From the NCBI GenBank assembly GCA_027605045.1, contig JAQFWX010000066.1:124001-188000 (forward strand): DNA of 64,000 nt, written 5' to 3'. Every line of letters starts with the position of its first letter. Position 1 is the stretch's first letter. Position numbers and translations under genes: made by a program. Below the pieces are notes generated by a model, which was not told where the DNA came from, did not search any database, and saw nothing but the letters and a program-made list of their open reading frames with translations. This document shows, piece by piece, positions 1 through 11,385 of this stretch. Origin of the DNA: Phallus indusiatus. Taxonomy: Eukaryota; Basidiomycota; Agaricomycetes; Phallales; Phallaceae.

Positions 1-84
1 TGCGTTTTGGGCTGCTGCGTTGCTAATATAGTTGTGACTGGAATCAGCTATGTAACGGTAATCGATTATGAAGTATACTCTTTA

Positions 85-474
85 CAGCAGTTTGCATTAC
101 GTAAGTCCGGCGCTCGTTTTGTCAAGATAATCGTCGAGACCTTGCGAACGCAATAGCTCGCCCAATTTTGAAGATTTTGGTCTAATGTTTCTTTAGAATA
201 TGTTCATATATATCAGATCTAGTGCATAATGTACTTTATTAAGCTTATCAATTTGTGTTTCAAAGTTTGACCTTTTCTCCCAAAAAAACAGCAATGGGGA
301 AAACTTCAAAGTAACTCATAAAAAGTAGATAGTGCACTAGATACAGTATTTTTGGACATATCTCAAAGAAACAGTAAGTTAAAATTCTCAAAACTGCACG
401 AGATATTGCGTTCGCAAGGTTTCGACGACTATATTGACAAAACGAGCGCCGGACTTACGTAATGCAAACTGCTG
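85..474. mobile_element. Foldback MITE, Tc1/mariner-like
   Basis: A 390 bp element whose two ends are inverted copies of each other, starting CAGCAGTTTGCATTACG on the left with the complement on the right. Near-perfect match runs about 63 bp (85-147 against 412-474), and weaker match continues towards the centre (to about 228 and from about 331), so almost the whole element folds back. It is flanked on both sides by TA (83-84 and 475-476), the target duplication expected of Tc1/mariner-type elements. No transposase is encoded, so it would have to be mobilised in trans. Confidence 0.8.
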
Positions 475-500
475 TAACTTTAATTCGGGTCTATACTAGA

Positions 501-563
501 TGAGTGGTACTCCCAACTCCGAACTCCTCGGTAGGTAGCTATTATATAATCGAGTACCACTCA
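501..563. repeat. Small perfect inverted repeat
   Basis: TGAGTGGTACTC at 501-512 is exactly complementary to GAGTACCACTCA at 552-563, with a 39 nt loop. It lies just outside the foldback MITE. It could be a hairpin, a two-site protein target or a tiny deleted transposon; nothing further supports one reading. Confidence 0.5.
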
Positions 564-3500
564 GGATATTATTTTATTTTATTTTTCGCCGGCCCCCGCC
601 CCCCGTGTGCGCCTAATTAGGGCGGGGGTTGTGGGCAACTATGTACGTGGTACAAGCGACGCAAGTGGAAGCACGTGATCAAATCGCAAGCGCCAAACCT
701 TTTTCTGAACCACCATCACCTTTCTCGACGCGTCCACCTTCGGCGGCGACGGCGACGGCGGCACTTCCTCAACATGGATTACTTTTACTGAATGGGTTGA
801 CAGATTAGTACGCGTTTTTTTTGGTCGTTTTAGCCAGACTCGAGCTGACTGTTTTTTGGCCTGGCCAGCAGGCGGCGGTCGCGTCATACTGTAGCTGGAA
901 AAACCTGCAGTAACGGGCTTGGGTTGAATTTTGGAGATTAGCATGTCTAGTAAGCACCTGTTTCTCTCAATATATTTATATTTTGTTTCATTTTTCATAG
1001 GCAGTTTAACCACCCCCTCCCCCTCACCCCCAGACGTATTCCCGCCCTTCTCCCTCATACATAATCCATCCCCACGTTTCGTGCTTTGTCCGTATTTTTT
1101 TTTTTTTTTGACGGGCTTGTGTGTAGCCGAAGAGTTGTAAAGTAAGCTCACGGGGTGTGATTGATAGCATTGGTAACACCGACCATAGATAGTTTCTAAT
1201 GTACAGTTAAGCAAGAGAAATAAAAATTTTATATACATAGGCAAAACAGGTGTGATGTGTGAATTCCGCCAACAAGAGAAGTTCCCGTCGAGCGTTAGCC
1301 ACACCCGCCCCCCCCACTCGCTCAGTGTCAATACTTCTGAAAATTTCGGTGTGCTGATTAGCTCATCCTGCGCCTGGGGCGGAAAAATGATGCGTCAGGG
1401 TTGCCGATGTGGCGGTTTTTTTTTAAAACAAAGTAAATTTAGAACTCTGGTACCGGGGTGGTAGTCCGAAATTCTTGCCGAGTGCCACTACCACGCATTT
1501 CGTAGTCCCTCCTTTAATTCCATTTGAAGATGCCACCTCAATTGGTTTTAGATTGATCATTGCCTGTGGAGTGACACGATCACGTTTATATTTAGACACA
1601 CCGTTAGCTGTGTATTAAAAAAAAAGAAGAAAACTTGGTTCGTCCACCCACGACCAGAATCCACATACAGATATCATGACGTCTAGATCATTTTGTTGAT
1701 GTATAAAGTAAAATACGTCGCCTGAGAACAAAGTTCGCTTGGTCATCCGAGTCTCAGCACGCTTCTAAACTTACATATATGATGTTACTATCGCCCAATC
1801 GAGGCCAAACAGATTATAACATAGTAGGAAGTGTCGACAACTTGGACTCGATCATAGAAGGAGCTAGTGGCAACAGAACTGAAGACATGCACAGTGAGGT
1901 CCTGGACTGGTGTCAGGATGCAGGTGGTCGGTTCACAGTAGCTGAGACACAATTGCTTTGTCCTCCTGGGCTGGCGTGGCAAGAAAGAACGACGCGTAGT
2001 GCTCGCTGTCTTGGAGTGTTAACTGACTCGGGGAACACTTTTCGGGTATGATTGTGCAATACTTCCAGCATAGGTCGAGTTCTGTGATGGCGAGCCGTGG
2101 AAGAGTGAATGAGATAGATAAGAGCGCAGAATTGCAATATGGATCGCAAGTGCAATGCTGGGAACTGAAGGGAGATTGCCGGACTGCCCGTACGTGCTTG
2201 AAAAAGAGATTATAATAATCATGGAGATTGTTTACAAAACTGATGATAATATAGTCCGGGTCTATTCGGAGAATGTAACAGAGATACCGAGAGAGAGAAA
2301 GCAGAGGTTTGCTATGGTTGAAATGGCGAGCGGGATACAGGCAACAATTCATGTCTTGGAAGGCAGCCAGATCTGCTTGACCTCCTTTCCTTCAAAAGCC
2401 GCCCTAAAAAAGAGTAACAGTCGTCAATGACTAGTCTAGGTATACACAATGGCGTATGTCAAGGATCTGGCTAAGAGATCGGGTATAACTGTGGAAAAAA
2501 AACATGGGCACAATCTGTTCGAAGATCTATAGAGAATAAATTCTTAGACTGATTCTCCTACTGTGATAAGTAATAATGACTTTAGACGGATGGGCCGGGA
2601 CTCCTTCATTATTGCCACAAACAAAGGGCGTAAGATAAGGTGCTGGATTAATGGTCGCACCTATGAGTGAACTTCTGTTGAGTGGAACATGATTGTAGGT
2701 GGGAAGGGGATGATCGCACCATAAACCGGTGAGAATTCAAAAGATGAGTAGAGTGCAATGAGATACCTTAGTAATTAGATCCATCGCCCAACTAAACCAA
2801 CATCTTCCAAGTTTCGAGTTATCCATTCTCGGATTAAAAATGTGTGGGATGTCTTGATGATGTAGAATGAGAAGTGGGATAGGGAACGTGGAAGGAGTCA
2901 ATGACGGGGACAACGAGTGTTGTGGGCGACAAAGTTTCGTCTTCCGTCATCGAATCAGGTTTGAGCGGCTGCGAATCAAACTGAAGGAATATATGTATAA
3001 GGGTGGGGAACTGGACTGGGGGTATGAAGTTAAGTTGAAAATGGGATCGCCGGAAGTCCAACATGATTGCATTTTCTTCTCCTGGGCTCGCTTTTAGGCG
3101 TTATTGTATCGCAGTGTTTTTACACTGGTTGGACCATTAGGTATTCGGTAAGGCAGTTCAGTTCTCATGCCTTAAGGATACATGTTCAGAATGCAAATAA
3201 ATCATTGATTTGCTTATCTTAAAGGAGGTCGAAAGACCACCTTCTCGTGAATTACCCTGCACCTCGGTGCAGACGCTCCGTAGTAGACCTCCGCTTCTGA
3301 AAAAGAGATGTAACAATCATCGGAGAAAACGATGTTTATCTCCCACATTTATGTATGGAAGAATCTATCTAACCAAAATGTTGGTAAAGTGTCTTCATCC
3401 AAGTCTCGGCGGCCTTCCCTTTTCGCGTCGAGAGGCCTATGGTGCATTCGAATGGCGCAAAGAAGTCGTCCTCACCAGAGGGACGATGGTATGATGAGGA

Positions 3501-5840
3501 CGACGATCACAATATGAACAGAAAGAGCTCTGCAGATTTAACAGGGATGACGGCGCCGACGGGGGAATTTTCGCAGATTGAGATAGCGTGAGAGGTAATA
3601 TTGGAGAGCACGACTTGGTGGGAGGTGTAAAGAATCGGTAAAAGCTCTCTTCGGGGTGAAAAAAGGCGGTTGCGACGATAACGTCGCAGGTTCTGGAGAA
3701 TACGACACGCTCATCGTCGTTTTCGTTGTCGCTGTCATTGGTTGTCACGCTGCTTGCCTTTTCTCTTTTTACATAAAACGTCGTGGCTACTGCATTCACC
3801 TCCCTGCGCTCTTGCTCCCATCAGCACGCTATTGGTCCTGCTGCCCCATTTTCAAGAAATATATAACGTCAACACGATGCTCTCCGAGTAAGCCGCTCAT
3901 TGCGCGATACACAGACCAAACTCCTATTGATTTTGCAAGCGTTCAGTCTGGGAAACATTTTAGAATACGGAATTACAAGTTGCAGGTCAAAATGAAAAGA
4001 TTCAGCTACGATTTGAAATTGAAGGACGGGAACGTGCATCCTGCTCAGGGCGATTATTTTATTGGTGCACGTTGAGCGGAAGTCTCTGAGTTGGCAATTC
4101 AGAATTCCTTTAGGTTCCAATGGATGTTCGATGCGAGATCCAAGGTCACCCATGTTCCAAGAAATTGTTCAGAACTTTGAAAGTTCCAATACATTAGTTT
4201 TTGTCATATCGAAAGGTTCGAATATGCACGAGGACGTGGACTCCTTGATCACTGGCTCATACTTAGGGACATCTTTACTGCCCACATTGACAATCCTACA
4301 CGAACGTTCTGACCATTTTTCAATACAATGTACACGTCCTATGAAGCTGGAAGGTACGCGACCATAAAAATAATTCTGGTTCCTCGACTAAACAGTGCGA
4401 CGTCTTCTCTTTTTACGTATTAGATAAAGAGCAATTGGCTACGGAATATCCTTTTTCGAATTAGCCGTTTCAGAAAGTTTAGAGTTTAAAGTTATAAAGC
4501 ACAATCAAAAATTGCCGCTTCGATAAGCACTTCACGACCGAAATATTGGTTTACATTCTTCAAATAGGGATGTTCGTGTTTTCGCCATACATATTAGATG
4601 TCAGCTAATATTACAATACAGCACCCACCCAAAAGAATTATCCCTCTGTGATGTAACATACAAGCTAGAACTAAACTTCGTCAAAGTGACATAAGCTATG
4701 CAATTATTATCGCTGCGCTAAGCAGAGGTTTGAGTAAACCATTTGGCAGCTTCAACCTACTTGATTCTCATTGATAAGAGCTCCAATTGAATGAGACGAA
4801 GAGATGGTGTATATGTTTCAGACAACCGGATGACAAGGAACGGGTGTTCAAGATGGACTTCTGACGCGTATCGATATGTCCGAGGTCATAAAATCTGAAT
4901 GCATCGATAAACAATCTTCGCATAATGTCCTTTGGGGATATTCTATTCAACACTGTTCTTGCTCCAATAGTTGTTACCATCGCGCACGATAGCCTATTTC
5001 GGGGGTTCTTCATAAAACTGATAGAAGAAACGAAAATGATGACGAACTGCGATGGCAGAATAACCATGTTTAGCTATCAACGTGTTAATCAGAAATAGTA
5101 GCTTATCGCGGTATAACGTTAACCAGGTGAGCGTGTCATCTTGCTAATACATTCTGGAACTGTGGAATTCCCCAAACGATGTTATATAACAATGACTGCT
5201 GAAAAAAAAAAAGATGGTCAATCCATTTGACGCTGATCGCACATAACCTTTTAAGAAAGCTCACGTTCGTTAAGTCAACGATAGTGCGAAAAATGATTAA
5301 TGACCACCTGCATTGAAAACGGCACATCCCGGGTTTCCCAGTAACCGGTATTCAGTGTTGGAAAGAGGTTTAGCGTCAGCAGTGAACCCGTTACGCGTTA
5401 CGACCTTGTGACTCGGCGTGGCAATTTCAATGTCTTCTTCATACTCGGCCTGTGACAACGTGTTGCATATGTTTGGTGCATGGGCAACATATAAAATGAT
5501 AACTTTGAGGAGGACGAGGACTGTCGTTGCTTTGCTTCTAGTATCGTTGGTCACGGTCGTTTCACTCGGGTACACAGCCGATACGTCCGTCAGGAACAAT
5601 CTACAAAACGGGTACGATATATCAATTATCAAGTCTTCTTTTCCTGTACCTTACATTTGTGATGTCCAGGTAAACATGATAGGAGATGGATCCTCAAGGT
5701 GCCGTTACGAGGTGAGCACTCTCCAACTTAGCAATGAGTTCAACGTTAACATTGGATCTTCAGCGTCAGATTCTCTGCGATTTACCAAAATGGTCCAGCA
5801 TCAACGTTGAATCGGAGATGACGATAACCCGCGAGTGTCT
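564..5840. other. No recognisable gene
   Basis: No motif I recognise. There is a G/C-rich inverted stretch around 592-630 and a poly-T run near 1097-1110. The longest open stretches (a 230-codon frame at 639-1331 minus, a 139-codon frame at 3656-4075 plus, a 130-codon frame at 5418-5810 plus) have low-complexity or unconvincing composition and do not join cleanly over intron signals. Possible exons include 2578-2670 plus. This may be further decayed gene sequence. Confidence 0.4.
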
Positions 5841-5859
5841 TAGAATTGGCTGGTTTGTA

Positions 5860-6097
5860 AGTGTTGACGCCCCCGAAAGCTTGAAATACGCCCGTAACTA
5901 ACCAATGTCCTACGCAGGCTTGTGGAGAATTTCAAGGCGAAAAACGGGCTATTTCCCTTCTTCTAGGCAAAGCGTTTGTCAAAGATATTGGTTCGTCGTA
6001 AGTTTTCTTTTCCCATCTGTCTGATAGCCTTTTGAATACATGCCTATTGACAGCTCGGAACGAAAATCTTTTGAAACCCTAGGCAGGCGTGAAAAGA
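5860..6097 (+). other. Unassigned exon pair next to UBP2 copy
   Basis: Two short plausible coding segments are separated by a clear GTAAGT...GACAG intron at about 5999-6053. The first ends in a stretch with LLLGKAFVKDIG. The second is basic and contains ETLGRREKSRAAKQ. The segment then runs into sequence shared with the UBP2 copy at 42-44 kb, and similarity between the two loci begins only near 6098. It therefore looks like a piece of another gene joined to UBP2. Family unknown. Confidence 0.25.
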
Positions 6098-7395
6098 GCC
6101 GGGCAGCGAAGCAGGCCATCGCAAAGATCTGACGCGGGCGTTGCATATCATCCCAGTCTCGCTCAAGCACGTTCCTCAAGCAAAACGTTCTTGACAGTAG
6201 CGTGGATTTGACACCCAGGAAAGCCTATGGTATGTTGGAAGTTCCTTTTGACGTGGAGGAAGAGATGCCAATTACGATATATAAACTCCGGGTTGGTGCA
6301 CGCGTCTTCTTTCGCTTTGACTCGTTTAAAAAATTGAATATCAAGTCCACTTTTTTGAATTATTGATCAGCCTACTAGTTCTCAACGAATGCAAGCTGCC
6401 CTGAGTGTTATCGCCAAGCATCAGGATAGCGAGCGTCTGCGGATAGCAGTGGAGACTAGTGACGATCGTACGTTCATATAAACCTTTTTAACGGTCGACT
6501 CTTTCTCAATTCCGGTTGTAGCTGGCGATTCTAGGCAAGCTTTTCATCCTGAATGACCTCAATGACTGGATCAATTAGGCAACACTTGTTATCTTAATTC
6601 CCTGCTTCAGGTTCGTTTTTTCTCGTATTCTTCGAATGACTTTCTCATGTATCAAAGTAATATTTCTATATATCATCAAGGACTTGAGACAAGCCTTAAC
6701 ACTCTCGGATATAATCAATGATACCAAGCTCAATGATGACGATCTGAAGAGACATCGTGTCGGTAGTAGACTGGTTGCGCGAAAGGAGATTGTCCACTAT
6801 AGAAGGTGTAAGATTGCCATTCGAACTTTCGTTCGTTACGAACTTCTTCCTCATTTTCTTTCTTCTCCTTAGTTGTTGTAGCACTGGATAAATTCTTTTG
6901 GGGGCTGGAATGTTCTGGACAACCAACTGTCACACCTGAACTTGAGCTGGCTAAATTGGCACCGGTGACATCCAAAGACGAAGAGGAGGATAAACAAGGC
7001 TGTAACGATGTTGCTATTGAATCTTCGGCAAGCACTGATGCAATGCTGGTCGATGAACCAGCGGTCATTGGGACTGGTGTACGGACAATCAATATCGACC
7101 TCTCTAACTACTACACTCTTCCAACATTACCGCCGTCGGTTTTGGGGAAACGACAACGTCGGTTGCAGTTAACTCAGCATGGTGAATCTGATTAAAAAGA
7201 GCTTGACCACGATGGTTTCGTTCTATCGCGAAGCAGCCCCATGGGAGTGGTAATGTTGTGGTCAACGAACCGGTGGACATGGAGATGACGGATTCTGTCG
7301 TACTCGACAGTTCAGATAAAGAGAAAAAACCACCGCTTTTACCGCCATGAAGAAACACTGAAGTCAATCCAGAGTCAGGAGGCATGTTCCTTCCC
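6098..7395 (+). pseudogene. UBP2-type ubiquitin protease fragment, copy 1
   Basis: Ubiquitin-specific cysteine proteases cleave ubiquitin from substrates; this piece matches the fungal UBP2 class. The cysteine box is readable as LDQLGNTCYLNSLLQ around 6560-6608, with the catalytic Cys codon retained and an intron immediately after it. The next exon carries YIIKDLRQA and DDDLKRHRVGSRLV (6660-6770). A long linker with SVLGKRQRR follows (7130-7160). In-frame stops occur just before the cysteine box (two TGA) and in the linker (TAA after the ESD residues near 7192), so it is broken. Segment order matches the minus-strand copy at 42151-44165. The C-terminal half with the catalytic His is absent; sequence passes at about 7400-7440 into a histidine kinase fragment. 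Confidence 0.75.
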
Positions 7396-7444
7396 ATTCA
7401 AAGCGTAAGATTCTTACCCTCCATAGGTAACGAACCTCATCAAA

Positions 7445-8645
7445 ATACTTGATTTGGTCAACACCATCAACGACATGGTCTGTTAACTTACTTTCTTCGC
7501 TGAGAAGGTGAAGAAAGTGGCTAGAGACGTTGGTACAGAAGGCGAGTTGGGCGCTCGGGCAGATGTTGGTCGCGTGCAAAAGACTTGGAAAGAGATTACG
7601 TGGGTCATTTCTTTTGGGCTGATCTTTGTATGCTTATGTATTATACAGTCTTTCCGTAAACAAGATGACTCATAACCTAACCACCCAAGTCTGTAGCTTT
7701 GCGGCAGCCGCTATGGACGGCGATACCACTCGGCTCATTACTGTTGAGACCAGCGGTGGAATGCCTTCTCTTAAACTCAGATTAACCAGATGGTTTTCAA
7801 TTTACGAGAAGCCATTCAAAAGAATACTGCGGGCTGATACCATTCTTTTGGATTCTACAGAGATTGTAAGCCTCTTATTAGTATGGATAGTTACGCGTGT
7901 ACTGACGATTACGTCTGCTCAGACTGCACCATTATACGACGTCGAAAATTTGCGATACATACATATCGTGCTACTGTTCCCGGTAAGCCTTATTTTCATT
8001 CCGTTCTCCGTTGAATCGTGTCGTTTATTCCTCGTCCAACGCAGTCGCGATCCTCACAAGGTCTCAATCGTACGTATTATTCTTATCGGGAGACAGCCAT
8101 TCAGTTAACCTGTGTCTCGACAACAGTATCAACTCGCAAGTGAATAGCCCATACTCGCAGCAAGACTTAGCTTCGACATTAATCTCAGCCTTGGCGTCAA
8201 ACGCCGTTACCCCGTAGCTGCGCCCACTGGAGCTAGATACGACATCTTTTGAACAAGTATGGCCATCAAACGGAGATCGCGGTGCACTGGCTGTGGACAC
8301 CTTTAAACAAAGAATTTCAGAAGGAAACCCTTTTGACTTTATTTTGGTAGGCTGTAATGTTACGTCTGGACTTTCGACGCTTGCTTTCTGACACACGCTT
8401 TTGAATAAAGATGAATGTCCCTGTGCCCTATATGGGTGGTATGGAAGCCACCGAGCTTATGCGAGTATACGAGCTTCATGGTGGACTAGAACGGACTCCT
8501 ATCATGCTCTAACTGCGCACGCAAGTATGTGTTATAGCGTGTACTCCTTCCTCATAACATTCTGACGTCATTTTTTTAGTGATGGGGGATCATGAACGTT
8601 GCCTGCAGGCAGGAATGGTATTCCTTTGTTATCCTAATGAAAGCG
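7445..8645 (+). pseudogene. Hybrid histidine kinase fragment (group III), copy a
   Basis: The intact family (Nik1/Os-1/Drk1) is a cytosolic HAMP-repeat hybrid kinase feeding the HOG osmostress pathway. The last HAMP repeats are visible (LDLVNTINDMV, VARDVGTEGELG, then NLTTQV and RLITVETSGG, 7450-7770). The frame then jumps near 7840 straight into the pre-receiver linker (DTILLDSTEI), so the phosphoacceptor-His and ATPase domains are missing. Receiver remnants follow: CLDNSINSQV and QQDLASTLISALASNAVTP (8110-8217), GGMEATELMRVYELHGGLE (8435-8490) and MMGDHERCLQAGM (8579-8617). Stops and frameshifts separate these blocks. The 5' side is joined to UBP2 sequence, apparently within an intron. Confidence 0.8.
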
Positions 8646-8999
8646 GTATTATTGACGATATGTTTGCAGGACGATCACACAATGAGTTTGCATTGATTTT
8701 AATTATGCCCCTAACAACTGTACTGAAAGTGTTTTGCTATAGAACCTTAGCTCGCAGACCTTCTAAAGACCGCGTTGTTTATTTTCGGTGCAAGCTTATT
8801 AAATACATTATACTAAAACATTTTTACTCACAATTTTTATTACAAGAATAATCGAGTTTTTAATGTAGACGTTGTAGATCAATTTATAGGCTTGTGCCGT
8901 CTTCGGCTACTCATACTACCGCTGTGCCACGATTGAATTGTATTTCCAGTGGCCTGACAGAACTCCTCATGAGCTCATATTAACTTCCAAACGTCACAA
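8646..8999. other. Intergenic, nothing recognised
   Basis: AT-rich sequence between the histidine kinase remnant and family A repeat sequence. No coding or structural motif is recognised. Confidence 0.4.
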
Positions 9000-10900
9000 A
9001 CATCGTGACCGCCAGCCACTCTCGTCTTCTCCATCCAATTGCCGTCGTTGACGGTCAATCGCATTCCTTAAACCCAGAAGTAAGCTCTTATTTCTCTCTT
9101 TCACTTCCAACTATAGCGTTGCTTTCTTATTTAGGGTCTTCTTTGTTTCGTTTCGTTTCATCCAATTATCTTAACTCACTATTTGGCGGTGAATTATCCC
9201 TTCGCTATCAATTCAATTCGTGCTGCTCATCTCCATTGTTCGTAGATCATTCTACGTTCTTCTTCATTAAGGTTTCTGGGACGGGACCGCGGGACTGGTC
9301 ATGCTGGTCGCAAAGTCGACTTTAAACTCAATCAAGATGCGCCTCCGTCGCTGCCAATCTCTTTCATTTAAGGTGCGTATGCCTTTCATTCTTTCATACC
9401 AATTTTTTAACCCTTATCTTCTTAGACTTTCCTTGCTCATTATCGACCTTCATTCACTGTCGCCTAGTTTGACCCGGCTCCCACTTCAACACTCCTGTCG
9501 TCACCCTTCTTTCAGCCTGACCGCCATTGTGACTTCGTCCCCCTATTATTATCAATTTATCAATACCCCATATTTTGTTGTAAGTCTTCATCTTCGTAGT
9601 CGACCACAATACTTATATTTTTATTTAGATTAAATTGGCGGTCCTCTTTCATCTCTCAACCCACCACCCCCACCGCTTTCTCGCCAAAACTGTAATGTAA
9701 GTTGTCCATTACTTTATTCTAGCCGTGTCTTATCCGAGAGCAATGTAGTCTACGTTATTTCGACGGCTTATTCCTGCCATGCCCAAGTCTTGCTCTCCTA
9801 TTTTGTGGTGGCGGCAACATCGCGTTCACCAAAATCAACAACCTCTATTAGTGAAACACTGCACTATGAAAGTACGTCCCCGTGTCTCTTTTGGCTTTGT
9901 TCTGATTATTATTATTCTATTGTTATTTCAGCCCAAGTTTACCCATCACGCATCGTCGTTTGCCACCCTTAACTCCAGTCCGGTCCATTTTCCTCATCAC
10001 CGACAACCCATCCTCCATCGCCGACTTCGCCCATACCTGTTCAACCTATCACAGGTGTTCAGGTTTTTTCTCATAAGGTTTGCCATCCTCTTTTCTTTCT
10101 TTCCTATGTTTACTCAAGCATTTGCTTTAGACCCGCGCCCCCAACTCAAGTCATTCAAGTCCGACAGCTGTTTGGCTCCCCAACATTCCCTCAGCTGGCA
10201 ATACCTTCTCAACTCGAATAAGCTGGGCCCTCATTGCAGTTATGGCAAGCAAGATCATTTACAGATTGTTTCTTGGTTTCTCGCGCACAAGCTGGAGGAC
10301 ATGTGGGGCTAAACTTGTAACATTAGCTATCCATTTATCTCAAAGGTGCGCTAGCGTTTTCTTTACTTCGGTCTTAGTTTAAATGTTTGCTGCCTTTAGA
10401 TATACTGCAAATTCCAAAATCTCTACAACCTCCCGTTTTTCCGTTGAAACAATAGCAGTCACCCAGCCATGTTTAACTTTTGTTTAAGTCATGCTTTACC
10501 TGACTAACCTTTTGATTATATTGTTTGTAGACTGTTCTTTTCACTCCTGCTCGGGGCTGCTGATATCATAGAGGACGATTAAATGTCGCTGTTACCGACA
10601 ATCTAAACTAAGGTTTGTCTCCTCTAACGTACGCTGTAGTACCACACTTGTCTTCTCTTTCTTATTTGTTTCATTAGCCTTCATCATTCGGCACGTTCAT
10701 ATCGATAGTAGACTCATACCCAGTTTTTGTATCAAGCTAGATGAATTTGACCTGACAACTTCTGACATACGTGACTGAGATATTTGGAGCATTGAGCTGA
10801 ATTTGTTCAACATCTATGATGATATTCAGATTGCTTTCCCATAATATGCTTGATTGCATTTCTTGCATTTCTTGCATTGCATGTCACACTGGCGAAATGT
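9000..10900 (+). repeat. Family A intron-like repeat, copy 1
   Basis: Strongly pyrimidine-rich on this strand and full of GT(A/G/C)... to ...(T/C)AG segments of about 50-70 nt, as if short exons alternate with short introns (for example 9371-9425, 9864-9930, 10062-10129, 10345-10398). The interval 9634-10260 matches 30980-31610 read on the minus strand over about 600 bp. A weaker match exists near 14040-14180 (minus). Reading frames are not preserved between copies, so it is best treated as a dispersed non-coding repeat or a spliced non-coding transcription unit, not a protein gene. The outer limits are approximate. Confidence 0.65.
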
Positions 10901-11059
10901 TATAAAGACCCCTTACCTCCATTTCACTTCAGTAAACTATTACCTTTTTGCTTTTTTTTCAACTATATAGAGATTGAAATATTTTCAAGACCTTTCTCTT
11001 CACCATCACTGCACCCTCACTGGACCTACCTCTACACATGCCCCTATTGACCGCACAGG

Positions 11060-11152
11060 ACACTGTAGCCGGGTCAAAACAATTTTGTTGTCCACCAAGA
11101 CGGACGCGCCTTCGGTGGCAACATTGTAATCAAAGGACATGGCAGTGTTCAT
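11060..11152 (-). pseudogene. Relic of TET/JBP-like gene 5' exon
   Basis: About 90 bp are clearly similar, in the same orientation, to the first coding exon of the dioxygenase gene at 17863-16221 (similar block 17770-17863). The shared part covers the start region and the Asp/Gly/Pro-rich N-terminus. The rest of the gene is absent here. This is an old partial duplicate about 5 kb from the intact gene. Confidence 0.6.
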
Positions 11153-11385
11153 AGGCACAGTTTGGGTGGTGAAAGATGAAGAGGAAAGGAAGAAAAAAAA
11201 GGCTCAAAAGACGGTTCAACCAATTACCAAGTACAAGTGCAAAACCGAGAATCAAAATATCAATTTATTAGAGTTGATTGAAGAATCTGTGTCATGTTGT
11301 CCTAATATTTAGGAAACTCGCGATTCTCCGGAAGGGTCCGGCGCAGCTGGTTCAAAGAAACGTCTGTCGAAAGACATTGATTAAT
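11138..11385 (+). other. Lysine-rich possible exons, unassigned
   Basis: Two short open segments, the first basic and charged (DEEERKKKKAQKTVQPITKY), the second ending in GSKKRLSKDID before a TAA. They are separated by a possible short GT...TTTAG intron near 11291-11312. The style is that of a nuclear, low-complexity protein tail. It overlaps the opposite-strand dioxygenase relic. No family recognised. Confidence 0.25.

Noticed and set aside
639..1331. 230-codon open frame on minus
   Set aside because: Composition is mixed and low-complexity, it spans homopolymer runs, has no family signature, and overlaps an equally plausible plus-strand frame.
3656..4075. 139-codon open frame on plus with a hydrophobic stretch
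   Set aside because: One possible membrane segment but no homology signal and no support from neighbouring exons; probably chance.
9779..10312. 177-codon open frame on plus
   Set aside because: It runs through several intron-like blocks of family A, and the corresponding copy at 31035-31460 keeps the frame only in part. The sequence looks like a repeat, not a conserved protein.
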